Of a DNA stretch of 64,000 nt, positions 1 through 19,094 are shown piece after piece. Source of the stretch: Gymnopus androsaceus JB14 (Eukaryota; Basidiomycota; Agaricomycetes; Agaricales; Omphalotaceae); assembly GCA_009733575.1 (NCBI GenBank), contig ML769414.1:246517-310516 (forward strand), in the 5' to 3' direction. Under the pieces are notes generated by a model, which did no database searches, was not told the DNA's origin, and saw nothing but the letters and a program-made list of their open reading frames with translations. The first letter of the stretch is position 1. Each line of letters starts with the position of its first letter. The position numbers were made by a program, and so were the translations under genes.

Positions 1-17
1 GTATATCGTCGCGAAGA

Positions 18-1373
<1,356 letters not shown>

Positions 1374-1443
1374 TGTGGAGGTGCTGGATGGAACTGTAAA
1401 GGGGCAAAAGATAAAGAGAAATATGCCATCGGAAATATGCCAT

Positions 1444-1452
1444 CCTTTTATA
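1444..1452 (-). promoter_or_regulatory. TATA box of OYE copy A
   Basis: On the minus strand this reads TATAAAAGG, 71-79 bases before the ATG. The same box followed by a similar GGATGnCGCAT-like context lies 70-95 bases upstream of every other OYE copy (B at 4996-5004, C at 53073-53080, D at 56661-56669, E at 61893-61900). In D and E the first base is C (CATAAAAGG), which may weaken it. Confidence 0.7.
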
Positions 1453-1457
1453 TCATA

Positions 1458-1807
1458 CTTGGTGTGCAAAAAAGTAACCGGATTTTTATTTTTGGCCTGT
1501 ATAATTGCACCGAACACAGCTTTGTGTCAGCCTGAAACTATTCCTGGTACTCACCTGGAGCCTCAGTTTGCACTGTGTTACTCTCTATATCAGGTTCATT
1601 TTGGCAGGAAAATAGCCAATTTTGGTGTTTTTCAGAAGTTGAGGGCAATTTTACAAGGTAGAATGGATATAATGGCTTGGTGTTGGTACAGAGGTTGGAG
1701 AGGACATCTCAAAGTGTTGAATGGACACCTTCAACCCAGCACAATATGGCATTTCACTGAGGTAACAGTCTGTAAGTAAAAATCCGGTTACTTTTTCGCA
1801 CACCAAG
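1458..1807. mobile_element. TA-flanked MITE (Tc1/mariner-like) in the OYE-A promoter
   Basis: A 350-bp element has about 31-bp terminal inverted repeats beginning CTTGGTGTGC; left and right copies differ at one base. It is flanked on both sides by TA (1456-1457 and 1808-1809), the target duplication of Tc1/mariner elements. No transposase is encoded; the open frames inside are short. Its inner edge lies immediately upstream of the TATA box of OYE copy A. The TIRs and TA flanks are seen directly; the superfamily is inferred from the 2-bp TA duplication. Confidence 0.8.
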
Positions 1808-1809
1808 TA

Positions 1810-3602
1810 TGTATAATCGCAAAATCTATGTCAAAGTTTCAATTGTTTTTTCCGGCACTGAACGGTTTCCGCGCAACCGAGTTACTGAAGGGCAGCCATT
1901 TAACAGCCATTGGGAAAACTGGTAATCTGATAGAAATCTTCGTTGAATCGTCCACACGCACGCTGTCATCAGCAGGCTCAGCTATATCTAACAATTTACA
2001 CAAATGTAGTACATCGTCCCGAGTATTCCCGTCGTGCTCAGAGACAAATGTCTCCTCTATTCTTCTCTCCAATAACTCGAGTTGGCGACATAGAACGTAT
2101 CCAAAACATATCCTTATTCGTTTTTTTAAGAATCATGCTTCAAACGATAGGTAAGATCGGTCATATATCGAGAACATGCATGTAATGAAAGCGTAGAATG
2201 GCATTTTCTCTTTCTTTTGATTTCTTGTATAAGACGGTGTTTGAATGTAGGTAGTACGCTCGCGATCGTCGTTGAGCAGTCCCGATGAGGATCCAAATCC
2301 GAATGAGCTTATACAGCACTAGAATACCACTGGTCACCAGTACCTGTATCGTTGTCTTGGGCCTGCAAGTCGTGTTGCGAACTTACTTATTTTGTGTGCA
2401 GGCTTTGCGACTATGTGAAATATTGAGACTTTAGCCTTGCGGGTGTCTTCTTTTCATTTCAACCTGAATAAATGCATCCAAAGAGAGGGAGAGCAATGTA
2501 CTCTCATACGCACATTGTTGAATATAGTTCAAAAACGAAACAAAGATTGAGTATTTCCAAAACAAGCCTAGACTCGCGGCGCCAGTTCCGTTCAGTCGCC
2601 ACCTATTTCAAATAAATTTGAAATGCGCTTTGACAGCTTAGTTGGCTCCCGAAGCCTCGCGTAGCCGGCTGACCGTTGATCGCATCAACATCTGGAAGCG
2701 GGTGGGGACGAGCCTAAAACAAGCCGGCCAAAGCGTTCGTAATCGTAACCAAAAGGGGAAAGCATAGTAGATTACGCGCAGTCGAGATATTCCGAGTTCT
2801 ATAAAAGGTATAGAGCACTAATCCGTAGCTGAAGTGGCGTTGTCCAAACCAGAGTATTGCTATAGGTAACGACATCCATAATACTTGTGATGTCCTGGTA
2901 GCTCGTAGAGAAGCTAGTGGCGTTGGTTGTAAAAAATATGAACTCTCCTCCGGGGGGATTGCTTTTGTTCGAGTTCGAGATTGTAGTTATGGGAACAAAA
3001 GGAGCCAAGGGGGCAGAGGAGGTTGAAAATGGATCAAATGCAGTCAAAGACACGCTCGTTCTCGCGCACCTGTAAAACGTCAAAATGACTACCCTCAAAC
3101 CATACAACATTAAGCAAGTTACATACCGCAAAAAAACTCGGAAACTTAAGTTAAAGCACCGGTATAAGTTGAAACTATTACTTTGCTTCGGCCGACGTCG
3201 ACAAACATGGATGTGGATGTCGTATTGTGGTGATCACAAAGTCAGAGCCACCATTATCAATGATAATTGATCCACTGAATTTGCTGTTATCCATCATTAT
3301 TATCGTTATAGAGCCCGAGCTGGGACATCGTAGAAGTAACATCAGGAAGTGAACGAATACCGTTCAGCAGGGATGAGACCTAGTGCTTGGCTGAATTATT
3401 GAAGCCGACATTTTCAATGACGCCAGATGATTGTACGGAGTATGCAGTAGATGGAACGACATGGTATTTTGAGCCTCATGTAAAATATCTCAGTATCATC
3501 TTTGGGTGTTGAAACAAGACTTAAAATGTCAGATCTAAATGAGATGAAAACAACCTACATAATTGGCTGCTAATCTACGGAACGGAGTCCGAGCCAAACT
3601 CT
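1810..3602. other. Intergenic region without a confirmed gene
   Basis: No gene was recognised. On the minus strand at about 2799-3063 an open frame encodes a Ser/Thr/Asn/Pro-rich stretch that could be an exon of an unknown protein, but no partner exon, start or homologous family could be identified. Confidence 0.4.
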
Positions 3603-4924
<1,322 letters not shown>

Positions 4925-5009
4925 TGTGGAGATGTTTGAGTTGGAACTTGTTGTAAAAAGTTTGCTGTTGGAAGGTTCAGAGGAAATGCAGCATTCCTTT
5001 TATAAAAAG

Positions 5010-6207
5010 ATCTGGCTGAGCAGTAAGAACGATGAATCGACGAAGGCAGAAACAGTTTAAAGAACAAAAAGACCCTGGAAAAGGTCTTGGTGAGTAAGCC
5101 CTTCCTACTACACTTGCCTTCGATCGTGTAGTTGTGAAAGAGACTAAGTAAGCCCAAGACTAAGCCATTATGGATTTCAGATTGAATAATTGCTCGTCAA
5201 CCCTTCTTACTCACCTTTACTCTATTGCTCGAAAATACACCGAATATCCGAGTAGTCAACCCTTCTTACTCACCTTTACTCACCCATTGCAAAATATTTG
5301 GCGCAAGAAACCAAGCCGTCAAACCGTCTTTACTAGCGAGGACTAGGATGATTTAGAAATCAATATCAACAGGCGCGCCCTCAAAAGAGGATGATTCATG
5401 CTTTGTCGAGCATACTACTACCGCTGAGTCAAATTAACTTTATAATTGAGTATAACGAATCCTGAGAAATTAGTCTCTTGTAAACAGGCTCGAATACACT
5501 GACCATCGACACTTGATATGTGTGTACTACTATAAAATTGAAAGCTCGAGTTAATTAGTAACTCGTCGACGCAAACTGAAGCTTGAAGTTACTATAACAT
5601 GCACTTCACCTCGAAGCGCCTTCAAGCATTGCATGTCGAATTGTTTTCTTGCATATTGAGGACGGGATTACTGCGTTCACTGTACAGTGATGTGTTGCAG
5701 AAGCGCCCACCATGCCAAAACTCAATGTTGGGTATGACATCACTTTTGCAGCCACTGTTACGGTAGGCGTTGAAACCACGCCTGAATCCTACTTGCTCCT
5801 GACTTTCATTTGCAAAGTCTCCATTGGCTAAAGCCACCTTTATTCCCGTGTTTGGTAAGTTCATTATTCTCCTGTCTACTCTAGCTTGTGTCTAACCAAC
5901 AATATTGTCTTAAAAGTTATTCTTCCGCTATAGATTGTAGATTGTAGACTCGAAGAGGCTGTAGCGACGGGCATTTGGACGGAAACCCCCGTCCGCTGCT
6001 AAGGTATCGGTACCAAGGTCTGATCAGGGAATAAGTCTACTACGACCTGAAAAAAGCACCATCCATAACGCCGGTGTTCCATTTTCATTCCTGACCTTGG
6101 AATTTTGCCAACTTATCTACGGTAAGTTCCTGCCCGTTACTCCAACGTTCGTGATACGCGAGCTTCTGACTTCTGTTTCGCGTTCTTATCTCTCAGACAT
6201 ATATACT
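5010..6207. other. Intergenic region, includes a probable 5'-UTR intron
   Basis: No coding gene was recognised. At about 6121-6197 a GTAAGT donor and a CTCAG acceptor define a likely intron in the 5' leader of the next plus-strand gene. A TACTCACCTTTACTC-like sequence is repeated near 5205 and 5260. Confidence 0.4.
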
Positions 6208-7688
6208 ATGACGGATTTCGAGCCATCCAGAGGTCGATTTGTGTGATTCAGCTTCTGCCACTTCTTCCACACTGGTAGTTACGCCCTTATCCGTCAAACA
6301 ACACACTCCTGCCAGTAACAACGTGGACATCAACTTTAAACCACCCCAGCCACCAAGATTGCAACAGCTCTCATCTGTTTACCCAAACATGTTCCAGGCG
6401 CAGAGCTCTGGAAAGGGACCCATCCAACCTCATGTTAGCAATCTTCCTAGACGGAAACCTCGACAAAGCAGTGCAGCAAAGCCGCCTGCGAGGAGACCGA
6501 GTCCCGTAGCCTCGCTATCATCTGCATCTATTCGCACCAATGCAGCAGCATCACCCTCCAGAACAGCTTCGCCTTCTCCTTTGTCGTCTTTCTCATTGTC
6601 CCGTCAGGCTCCCAAAGCCTATTTTGTCGACGATGAACCATCACCTTCGCTCGCAGGCTTAAATCCCAAGCCTCTCACTCCTACTGCCCTCGCGCTCGAG
6701 CTGAGCCACGCTCTTCCCTCGTCGAAAGGGCATATCCAACCTCATGTCACCAATATGCCTCGTCGGCGCCCGACACGCCCTCAGTTATTACCCTTGAGAG
6801 CTCAGACGACACCCGAGCAACGCAGGCAAAGGGAGAAAGAGGTGTGGGCGAAGGAAAGATGTTTGCAGGAGGTTATCAAGGACTCTGGAGTGTGGGTCGC
6901 TTTCTGGGATTGGGAGAAGGATAGTGAAGGTCTTGAGGGAGGAGGATGAAGATCAGATAGTGGATGAAGCCTTGCTCGTCGATGAAGTTCTCCGCGCCGA
7001 GCGAGTTATCCGCATTGTTTCACAAACAGAGGGAGAGGAGAACGGTACGGTGGAACAGGAAGAGCTAGGATCAGACGTTTCGAAACTTCGCCCTATGGGT
7101 GTGCTGAAGCTGCTGCTACCTCATGAAACCGTCCATGCGCGCGACGACGGAGTTCCACACTTGTCTGCGGTGCAGATTTCTTTGGCGCGAGATTTCATAT
7201 CCCAGCCATTGCACTCACCTCTACCGACAGCGATGCCGGGTACCCCGACGTCTTCTACACCAACAACTCTCTCCACACCCTCTCTATCCCGTTCTTCATC
7301 CTCCTCGGCGACATCTCCCTTTCCACTATCACTTTCATCATCTCCATACCGCGGCGCTTCTTCCTCGTTATCTCCTGAGAAGAATCCAGGCAAACGCATC
7401 CTCATTACAGTCCCAAATAGAGAATACGCCGTGGATGCATTTGCATTAGTTCTTTTGGCGTTTTCAATGCCAGGAAATCTTCCGGCCATTCGTTCAACGA
7501 CTCCGGCACCAGCTTTCCCGCCGTCACTGTTGTCTTCTACCCTCGACATGTTAATCCGCCTACATGACCTCGAAGATCTCGATCTTCAATGGCGGGGTGC
7601 CTTGTCGTGCGACGGTGTAGAATGGGTAGAAGAATTCGTGCTAGGACAGTGCCAGAGGGAGGGGGAGGGTGTAGTTCGAGAAATATAG
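6208..7688 (+). CDS. Hypothetical disordered protein with repeated IQPHV motif
   Basis: I do not recognise the family. Two overlapping open frames (about 6239-6949 and 6924-7688) have the same Ser/Pro/Arg-rich style and probably form one protein. The first contains two copies of the motif SxKGxIQPHVxNxPRRxP at 6407-6460 and 6719-6772, each followed by basic residues. The second has an acidic region, a long Ser/Pro/Thr tract, then an ordered Leu-rich C-terminus ending at 7686-7688. No acceptable intron joins the two frames; a single-base shift near 6907 would give a continuous reading. An ATG at 6208 is out of frame with the first ORF, and the first in-frame ATG is at 6389, so the start is unresolved. 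The basic repeats could bind nucleic acid, but that is a guess. Confidence 0.5.
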
Positions 7689-7990
7689 ATCCTTTTCTTT
7701 TATTTATATATATCGTTGAACCGTCTCTCATCGATTCATCTAGATTTTAGATTACTTGCCACGACCCACGACCCAGAGCTTACGATCAAGATATATTGCC
7801 TGTCCGCCTTGGTGCTCATGCTCAATGGATATTTGCATTCACCCATACGCATACCCATTATACTATTATAACCATTTATCGTTAGACATGATATTTACTT
7901 GCACGCGCATACATATTTGTCTGGTTGCTTTTCGATGTATTCTATACGAAAATAGACTGAATGAGAATCACTATATCTCTCCGTTACTAT

Positions 7991-9719
7991 TCAAGCATGG
8001 ACGCTAGCCTTTAAGTTTCCCTTCTCCTCCCTTATCTCTATTCGCATCCGTGCCATTTCTGGAAGGAATTCGGCAACTCTTTCCCAACGCGGACCCCATG
8101 TCTTTTCAATATCTGGGAAGAGGTCATTGACGTGATGCCAAATTACTTTGCTACAGGACTTGGCTCCCCAGGTTAATGAGACGGCAGGACTCAGGAGATA
8201 GGCTAAAAATTGGGCCACCGGTGCAGGATTGCAGATTGGTGAGTATCCAACACCCAGGTCCAATAGCTGAGTAAATGGAATGATTCGAAGGTGACTCAAA
8301 TTGGGGATAGGTTCTGCATCAATGTAGATGCGAAGATGACAGATGTTTGGACAGTGTTGTGCGATATGTGCCAATGACTGCAGAGAGAGTTCCTTGAGCC
8401 TATTTGTGACGAGGATTCCAGGTACAGGTACCAAGGAAAGATATTCCAGAGACGGCCAACTCTTGGCTAGGAGTTCAATGTCTGCGTCATCCAATGAAGG
8501 AGGGCAGATAGTGTCGAGGTGAAATGATTTGATATTAGTACATGAAAGAAGTGGCTGGAGATCGTGAAAAGTGAGAACTCCTCCTGGAAATGATTCCGCA
8601 TCGGAGGATCCTAGTATCGCTAATAGTGACTCTGCCTGCCGCCAAATAAGAAAAGACAAAGTGACCTTTTCGATCCGAGGACAGGTTTGTCCCAAGGAAG
8701 AAATCAAGTCATGAATCTCTCCAGCTGATGCTGGCTCCCATGAGGTGATCGTAAAGTCTGTGAGATACAAGCAAGCAGAAGCTCGTATAATCTGAGCAGT
8801 CGGATTATATGAAGAGTACATGCTCAGGAATGTCAGACTTTTTAGAGCATTCCCATGATTGTGAATTTGGAGGTTCAGCTCTTCAATAGCGGGCCACTCT
8901 AACTCGACCAAAATGTCATTGATGTGAATCCTATCTTCGGCCATAGTAGGCGACAAGATAGTCAAGTGCGACAAAGGTGAATCTACATCCCTGTTTAAAA
9001 TGTCCGTTAGGGTTGTAGAAAGATCGAAGAACGGCGGAATGACAAGGTTGGTGAGTTTAGGCAGATTTCGTACGAGGTCACGTATAGCAAATTCTTTGGA
9101 TTCAATGAAGAATATAAGCTCGAGACTCGAGAGATTTGGCATGCGTGCTGAGATGCATGATGCCAAAGACTCGAATTTCGCGTCTGCCTCTGGCCAGGAA
9201 ATAAGTCTGAGCGTTTGAACACTGTCGTTCATGAACATGACGCAGTTCTCCGCAAGACCGTGTCCAGATAGACCTAGCCAGGTCAGAGAATGAAGGTTGG
9301 GTAGTAGAGGGCCGGGCGACCTTATTCTCGATAACTGAGTGAGAGGTTCAGCGAATAATTCAGCAGATCCTTCGTCAATAGGACCAAGATGGCGGATGCG
9401 CGTTTGATAAAACTTTTCGAACCGAGACCAGGCCTGGTATGTCGGCCAGCGTATATAAACCTATGGATTCACGATATATCACCTCTTGGACTTTTGGAGC
9501 GAAGAACTGCATTAAACTCACAAACTTCTTATTCTGACCATGATCCATATCGCCAAACAGATTCAATAGCTGCTTCAGGTCGTCTACGGTGTACCATAGA
9601 ACGTTCAAGCTCTCCTCTGACCATAGCTTGCAAACTCTGGCAGTATATGCGTTTGTTTTGCGATCGCAAAACAAGAATATGTTGTAGAGTATTTCTGGAA
9701 TGAGAAGAGCGTCGTTCAT
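7991..9719 (-). CDS. F-box / leucine-rich-repeat type protein
   Basis: The probable role is substrate receptor of an SCF ubiquitin ligase, binding Skp1 through the F-box. Two exons are resolved: 9522-9719 with the ATG at 9719, then an intron with GTGAGT donor, then 7991-9460. The predicted length is about 555 residues. The N-terminal residues 3-45 match an F-box (LIPEILYNIFLFC, then ARVCKLW and a VLW motif). The rest is made of irregular Leu-rich units (NLSSLELI, EELNLQI, LEYLSLV, CHLRIYI), as in the many lineage-specific F-box/LRR proteins of mushrooms. The target cannot be predicted. An upstream in-frame ATG at about 9764 is possible, but the F-box sits at the N-terminus from 9719. Confidence 0.85.
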
Positions 9720-9799
9720 CGTGGCGGTGATGATGAATCTGATAGCTGGGAGACGAGCGCTCAATAGCCACGTGCACTACACGTAACGCGACTTCCATA

Positions 9800-11815
9800 T
9801 CTTCGCGCGTGCCTACCCTCGAAATCGCATCTATTCATGACTGCGAATGGCCGGATAAGCGTAAATACTTCGCGGCTAGGCTTTTCCAAGAAGCTCCAAA
9901 GGCTGAACGACAGGCTCAAACCGCAGCTTGCCTCAGAACCTGAAGAAGGTGAATTACGACGTCGCCCCTTCGAAAACATGTCCATTCGCGTTGAAAATTA
10001 TCGAACCCCTGAAATGCTCCACGCCTAAACTTCGAGAAACGCAGACGGCCAAAGAGGCTCGGACCGCAGCAGCTCTTGCTGTCCGACATAAAAACCCGGC
10101 AAATAACGAAGAAGAAGGAGAGGGAGAAAGGGGAGGAAAAGTGGAATAATACAGGATCCAGAGAGACTCAGGGAATGTAGAACTTGGAAAGGAAGGGGAA
10201 CAAAGATGGAGAATTCGAAGGAAACCGGTCCTTGCAATAAAAGCCTGAGAAGCGCTTAGTGGGTTCATCAGGTATCAAGGTCGAACGAGCTGGCGCCGCC
10301 GCTCAGGGCAAAGAGTTCAAGTCAACTGTAGAATCAACGGCGACCATTCTCAAATACATATTGAATGTCAAGAACAAACGAATCCACTAGCAGACTAACT
10401 TTAATTGCGAACATTTCCCTTGGACTACCCCTGCTCAGTGCACCTTCAAGCTTCCTTCAGATCGCTCGCTGGGCCGGCTAGCACACAATATCACAATGCC
10501 AATGGTTGAAGCTCGTTCGCGCTCAAATGTATACTCTTGCTCGATGGCACAGGAAATCTTACAATATACTACTGCGGCATGATTCAAGACTGCAAATCCC
10601 GGCATTGCTTTGGTGGGGGTTTTAGAAATTAAAAAGACTCAGTGAATTTACATAATGGTTTGAAGTCGCAGAGGGTCGACCACCTATCTCCGGAAACGGA
10701 TAGTATCTATTCCATAATCCTCTCCTGTCCTCTAGCAAAACTTCACTAATTCTTAAGTCCCATATCTCATTGACAGCTCCAGAGTCGCTTTAAACGTGTG
10801 GATCAAGACCTAGGAGAATGTCACTGCGGGTGGGTGCAAAGGTGGGTGTCAAATATTACATATCCAAGGGCATATAGGAACCTTAAAACCTTCTCCACCC
10901 TCAACGCATCCAGCACATTGGCTCTACATAGCAGATTCGACCAAGATGGCGTGAGGTAAGTGTCAAACGCACGATGTTTAAAGTGCGGATCATCGCTCCT
11001 TTCTTCCTTTCGAATCCAGCTCTCAACTCGAATGCTCTTCGTGTTCCTAGAAAAAAGTCATGATATCGCTCGATTCAACTACAAATCGGGGTGAGGTTCT
11101 ACATGCTTAGGCTGTGAACCATGTCGTGGTTTTCACATCCAAATTTTCTTTGCTTCACCAGTGTTTGTACTACATTCTTTGCGGTTTTTTTTTTCGAATA
11201 TTGACATACTATCCATAAAGTTTTACTGGTTTTAGGGGGCACTGCGCTTGCTGTCGCTAATCTGGGTGTACTGACATCCTTTATATATCGATTAATTGCC
11301 AAACGCGACGGAGACATCGATAGTAAACCATATACCCATTATCCAAGCATTCAAGCTGATGGGGGCATTCACATGCGGCGAGTATCAGATCTAGTTTCCT
11401 CAGGCATTCGCTTGAGCTGATACTGGCCGTGTATCAACTAGCGTTTGTGTTCAAGAACCTGGACGGGAAAGACAAAAAGAGCTTTCCTCTGATTCAAATA
11501 CCAGTCCTTCGATAGTACGGACAACTATGAGATTCCAGAAACCGAGAGTAAATACAATGCAGTGTAGTTGATGTTTTCCTTTGGTGACTTGGAGAGTCGA
11601 AAATACTGTTGATAACCTATGTATATCTTCGTGTAAGAATTTACAGTACTGTAAATATAATAATTTTTCCCGCGGAGATGTTTTTCGTCCCAATATCCTT
11701 CCCTACCTTCTCCAATGCACGACTCATCTTCGCTTCATCCTCTGTTCGCTCCTTACGGCCAGCCGTCGCTATCCAGCCGATGCGTTCCTCTTCCTCGTAT
11801 GTGAATTTTCCACTT
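9800..11815. other. Intergenic region, nothing recognised
   Basis: Only short overlapping frames on both strands are present. A frame at 9928-10149 is charged but has no recognisable domain, start context or splice partners. No repeat or RNA gene was seen. Confidence 0.4.
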
Positions 11816-12773
11816 TCAAGAACACCCTAAAGGGCCAACGTTAGACCTGTGATATGACGTTCCACTGGCCCCTTCATAGATCATAAAGGGTGTTTTTCCT
11901 TGCTCTCTAGCGCAGGAATTTGCCTGCACTACAACCCAAGCGAGCGTGCCAGAAATTCCTTGAAGGAAAGCGATTATATCAACGATAGTAAAAAGAATCA
12001 ACCCACCAGATAAACTACCTTTCTAGCGATGACCATGTTGCGCAAAGTGTATTTACACGGTTACACCGCACAATACCAATACTGATATATAAGAGATCAG
12101 TATGATTACAATGGGTAAGTTTTTCCAGTTCGCCTCTATTACGCTGATATGCAGCAGGTTCCAGTGTAATTGAATTGTTGTTGATGGCAGAATTACCATG
12201 TTTAGATTGTGCTGAGTACTAAGCATAGCGAAGATTGGAAAAGCTGGGCCAGAGGGCGGAAGGACTTGGTAGCATTAACCATCTGATCACGGTTCCTTCG
12301 CTTCTCCATCCATTCGTCAATGAATATGTCTGAGATTTCGTTTTTGGCTACATGCATGATAGACATTGATGAACCAAAAAGTAGAGAAAGAAACGAACTA
12401 GGTATTCGTCGTATCCACAATTTACCGCCCATGTCGTAGTAGGCATCCCGGAGTTTCATGCTCTTCTCTTTGTCCATGAAGCACATGAGCTGAAAACACA
12501 AGTAGTTCCATGCGCCGACAACATAGTGAGGAAGGAACCTCAAACCACTGTGTTCCAAGTCTCACCATCACCAGCACTCATCACTCTAAGTACAGATCGG
12601 CGATACTCGCACATCTGTACGAGGGGAAAGCAGGCGATAAACACCAAGCTTAAGAAACTGGTCATCTCTGACTGTGGAAATTGAAATACGCCTGAAATTG
12701 GCAGCATCCTCCAAAACCGACACCGAATATCGGCAACGTTCAACCATCGCTGGCTTGGAGTAGATCTGTTCAT
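11816..12773 (-). CDS. Uncertain multi-exon hypothetical, possible membrane protein
   Basis: Three minus-strand open segments (12540-12773, 12202-12558 and 11816-12001) share plausible protein-like composition and are separated by intron-like spacers. They include hydrophobic stretches such as FLSLVFIACFPLV and ILFTIVDIIAFLQGI that look like membrane helices. No family was recognised and the splice pattern was not resolved, so this may be a gene, a decayed gene, or chance. The limits given are those of the open segments only. Confidence 0.25.
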
Positions 12774-13216
12774 ATATTACCTGTGGTCTGATCAGAGAAG
12801 TTAGAGCTATGTACCTGCAGGCAGGAAGTGAGGATTCAGCACTCAGCGCTCAGCAGCCTCCACGATAACAGTAAGTTTCTTGCGGGTACCGAACTGCGAC
12901 GAATTTTGTAGTTTCCAAGCGTCTGTCATTCAGCCAGGTGGCGCGCGATCAAGGTTCGTATTTTGTTCAATCTCTGCGTGATTCTTCCGTAAATATCATC
13001 TCTCAAAGGACATAAACCTTTTGGCAGCGAGTCGAGGTAGAAATGTAGAGTGAAAGAAGGATATAAGCGCCGAGAATTCGACCAAGTACTGTAATTAGCG
13101 CTGGATTATTTGGTTCAAATCGCACAGCCAAACAACTCCTCCACGTCGTGCCTAATTTCTTATTTCCGCAACCAACTCGACGCTAACCGCGACGGTCACG
13201 ACCTCTGTGACACTGA

Positions 13217-17180
<3,964 letters not shown>

Positions 17181-17793
17181 AGCGGTACGAAAAAATCCCC
17201 CTGGGTTCACAAGCAAAGCAAATGGACCATCCCCTACTGCGAAGCATTTTATCGACTAGTCGGTTAACTTATTAGGAGGCCTCGGGTATGCCTAGCTAGT
17301 CCAAGGAGGGAGGATTATTCTCTATTTAACTTAAATAACAGAACAAGTACAAGTACACCTCTAGGATTTAGTGGGCAGGAATGTATAATTCTTAGATTTC
17401 TGGCTGTAATAAATGCATTGTATGCGTTGAACCTTCTCCTATCTATTGTAGTGATGAGGACTTCGAAGAGGTGTCAAAGCTGCATAAAATTTGAATACCT
17501 TACGCAAAGATTCCTTCTTTGTAAATCGTGAGCCACGATTGTACCGCTGTACGAATAAGTTAATCCCTACCTATTACTATTACTTGTCTATGGGTCGGGA
17601 CTTAGTCGGTACGGAGTTCTCGGTTTTTTTAAATTCGCCACCCCTGTTAAATTAAGTATGACCCTCCGCTGTACATGGAAGGGGACCAAGAGGTGTAAGT
17701 GACGGGCGCCTACGAACCGCTATAATTTGCGTCCGTAGACTGTCTACAACTAAAACCATGTCCACCCTTATGAAATTCATTCACTCAACTATT
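17181..17793. other. Intergenic region between PMR1-like gene and U6
   Basis: The 3' flank of the ATPase gene. It should contain the U6 promoter; an AT-rich box CTATAATTTG lies at about 17719. No gene was recognised. Confidence 0.4.
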
Positions 17794-17817
17794 GTCCCCT
17801 TTGGGGTGACATACGAA

Positions 17818-17848
<31 letters not shown>

Positions 17849-17915
17849 GGCCCCTGCACAAGGATGACACGCTTTTCCGGAGTGGTAGATCTACGGATCT
17901 CAATATTTATTTTCC
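17794..17915 (+). ncRNA. U6: U6 spliceosomal snRNA
   Basis: The core is directly recognisable: GGAACGATACAGAGAAGATT followed by AGCATGGCCCCTGC and AAGGATGACACGC. This includes the ACAGAG box (17832-17837) that pairs with the 5' splice site and the catalytic AGC triad (17844-17846). A GTCCCC-TTT-GGGG hairpin at 17794-17806 forms the 5' stem-loop. The 3' part ends in T-rich sequence, with T5 at 17916-17920 as a Pol III terminator. No intron interrupts it, unlike some fungal U6 genes. The exact 3' end is estimated. An overlapping open frame is spurious. Confidence 0.92.
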
Positions 17916-17920
17916 TTTTT

Positions 17921-18347
17921 GCTTCAGAAATCTGCTGAGAGGAATATGATACGATTTAACAAGTCGAGCATCTCTACACTATCCTCACTATGGGTTGTTT
18001 AATTCTCTGACGTTCTGGGTCAAGAGCAGTTAAGTAAGTATTTGGCTAGTTATAGCCGCTCGAAAGAAGAACGTTGAAGCTGTCAGTGTACAAGGTGAAG
18101 GAATATCGATTGTAGGCTTTCGGTAAACTAGCGTTGGAGAGAGAATAAAAAGAATTATGCGTATATGCGTAATGCTCCAGGAATCTTGAAATGGTCGCGA
18201 TGAAGCCTCTGCAGGAGCTTGTGCCCTACCAGCATGCTCGTCGGTAAGCTCTCCAAGTTCAGCATTAAATCATTGGAAGTGATTTTCTCAGGTCGAGACA
18301 TAATTGCTCCTGTACCTGTGTGGAGATCTGTGCTTTTTCTATCGAAT
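17921..18347. other. Intergenic region, nothing recognised
   Basis: Downstream of U6 and upstream of the TIR element; no gene or repeat was identified. Confidence 0.4.
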
Positions 18348-18356
18348 CTTTTCATT

Positions 18357-19085
18357 GGATAAAACTATTGAGAAACCCTGATTGTTGCAGAAACCCCTGA
18401 TGACTATGGGAGAACCCGTGTATGCACGGCCATGGGCCGGATTAGCTAATCCCGACCCCTACATTTTTCCGGTCTGGGCCAACGCGCGTCGCGTACCGTG
18501 TAGGTGACTCACGGCCAACTATTTCGTGCACTGCTGCATGGCAGATTTCAGTAATACTGATAGTCTTCGTTGTTGCCCAAATGATGGATGAAATAGGAAC
18601 TACGCTTAGTACATGATAATGAGTCTGTCCCTCTCAAGTCTCATCACTGGAATATTTTAGAGTGTTGTTACATTGGAACTTGACGCGTATCGGCAAGTTT
18701 GAGACGCGATGTCTCTGAATTATTAGCCATTAAGGATTCTTACTTATAGATCTGCCTTTAAGACCTCCTACTTCAAAGTTCACTGAGTCCTGGGCATAAG
18801 ATGGTGAACAGTGAGAGCTCTCTGAGCTGAAAACATGGTGATAAACTGAATAAAATGAATTTATTACAATGGTAAGGTGTTAAGAATGAAAGAGTCTATG
18901 GCCAGCGCTGACCCGATGAGGAAAGGTAAAGAGCGGCTTAGCGAAAGTGTCGAAGCGCCCAGGAAAGTGGAACATCCGGCCGGGCAGCGGCCAAATCAAC
19001 AGAAACCTTAGAATGACATTTGCATAGGGTTTCCCGAGAAACCTAGGGTTCCTGGCGAAAACGGGGTTTCTCAATAGTTTTATCC
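18357..19085. mobile_element. Non-autonomous TIR element with 9-bp target duplication (Mutator-like?)
   Basis: A 729-bp element has perfect 22-bp terminal inverted repeats beginning GGATAAAACTATTGAGAAAC (18357-18378 and 19064-19085). The flanks are CTTTTCATT (18348-18356) and CTTTTGATT (19086-19094), a 9-bp direct duplication with one mismatch. A 9-bp duplication is typical of Mutator-like elements. Further AGAAACCC/GGGTTTCT motifs recur just inside both ends. No transposase is encoded. Superfamily assignment rests on duplication length only. Confidence 0.7.
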
Positions 19086-19094
19086 CTTTTGATT

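Noticed and set aside
9837..10149. Two overlapping charged open frames on the plus strand.
   Set aside because: No start context, domain or intron partners; composition is explained by chance in GC-moderate DNA upstream of the F-box gene.
13105..13130. GGTTCAAATC resembling a tRNA T-loop.
   Set aside because: Flanking bases do not pair and no cloverleaf fits.
17758..17949. A 63-codon open frame.
   Set aside because: It lies across the U6 snRNA gene and has no protein features.
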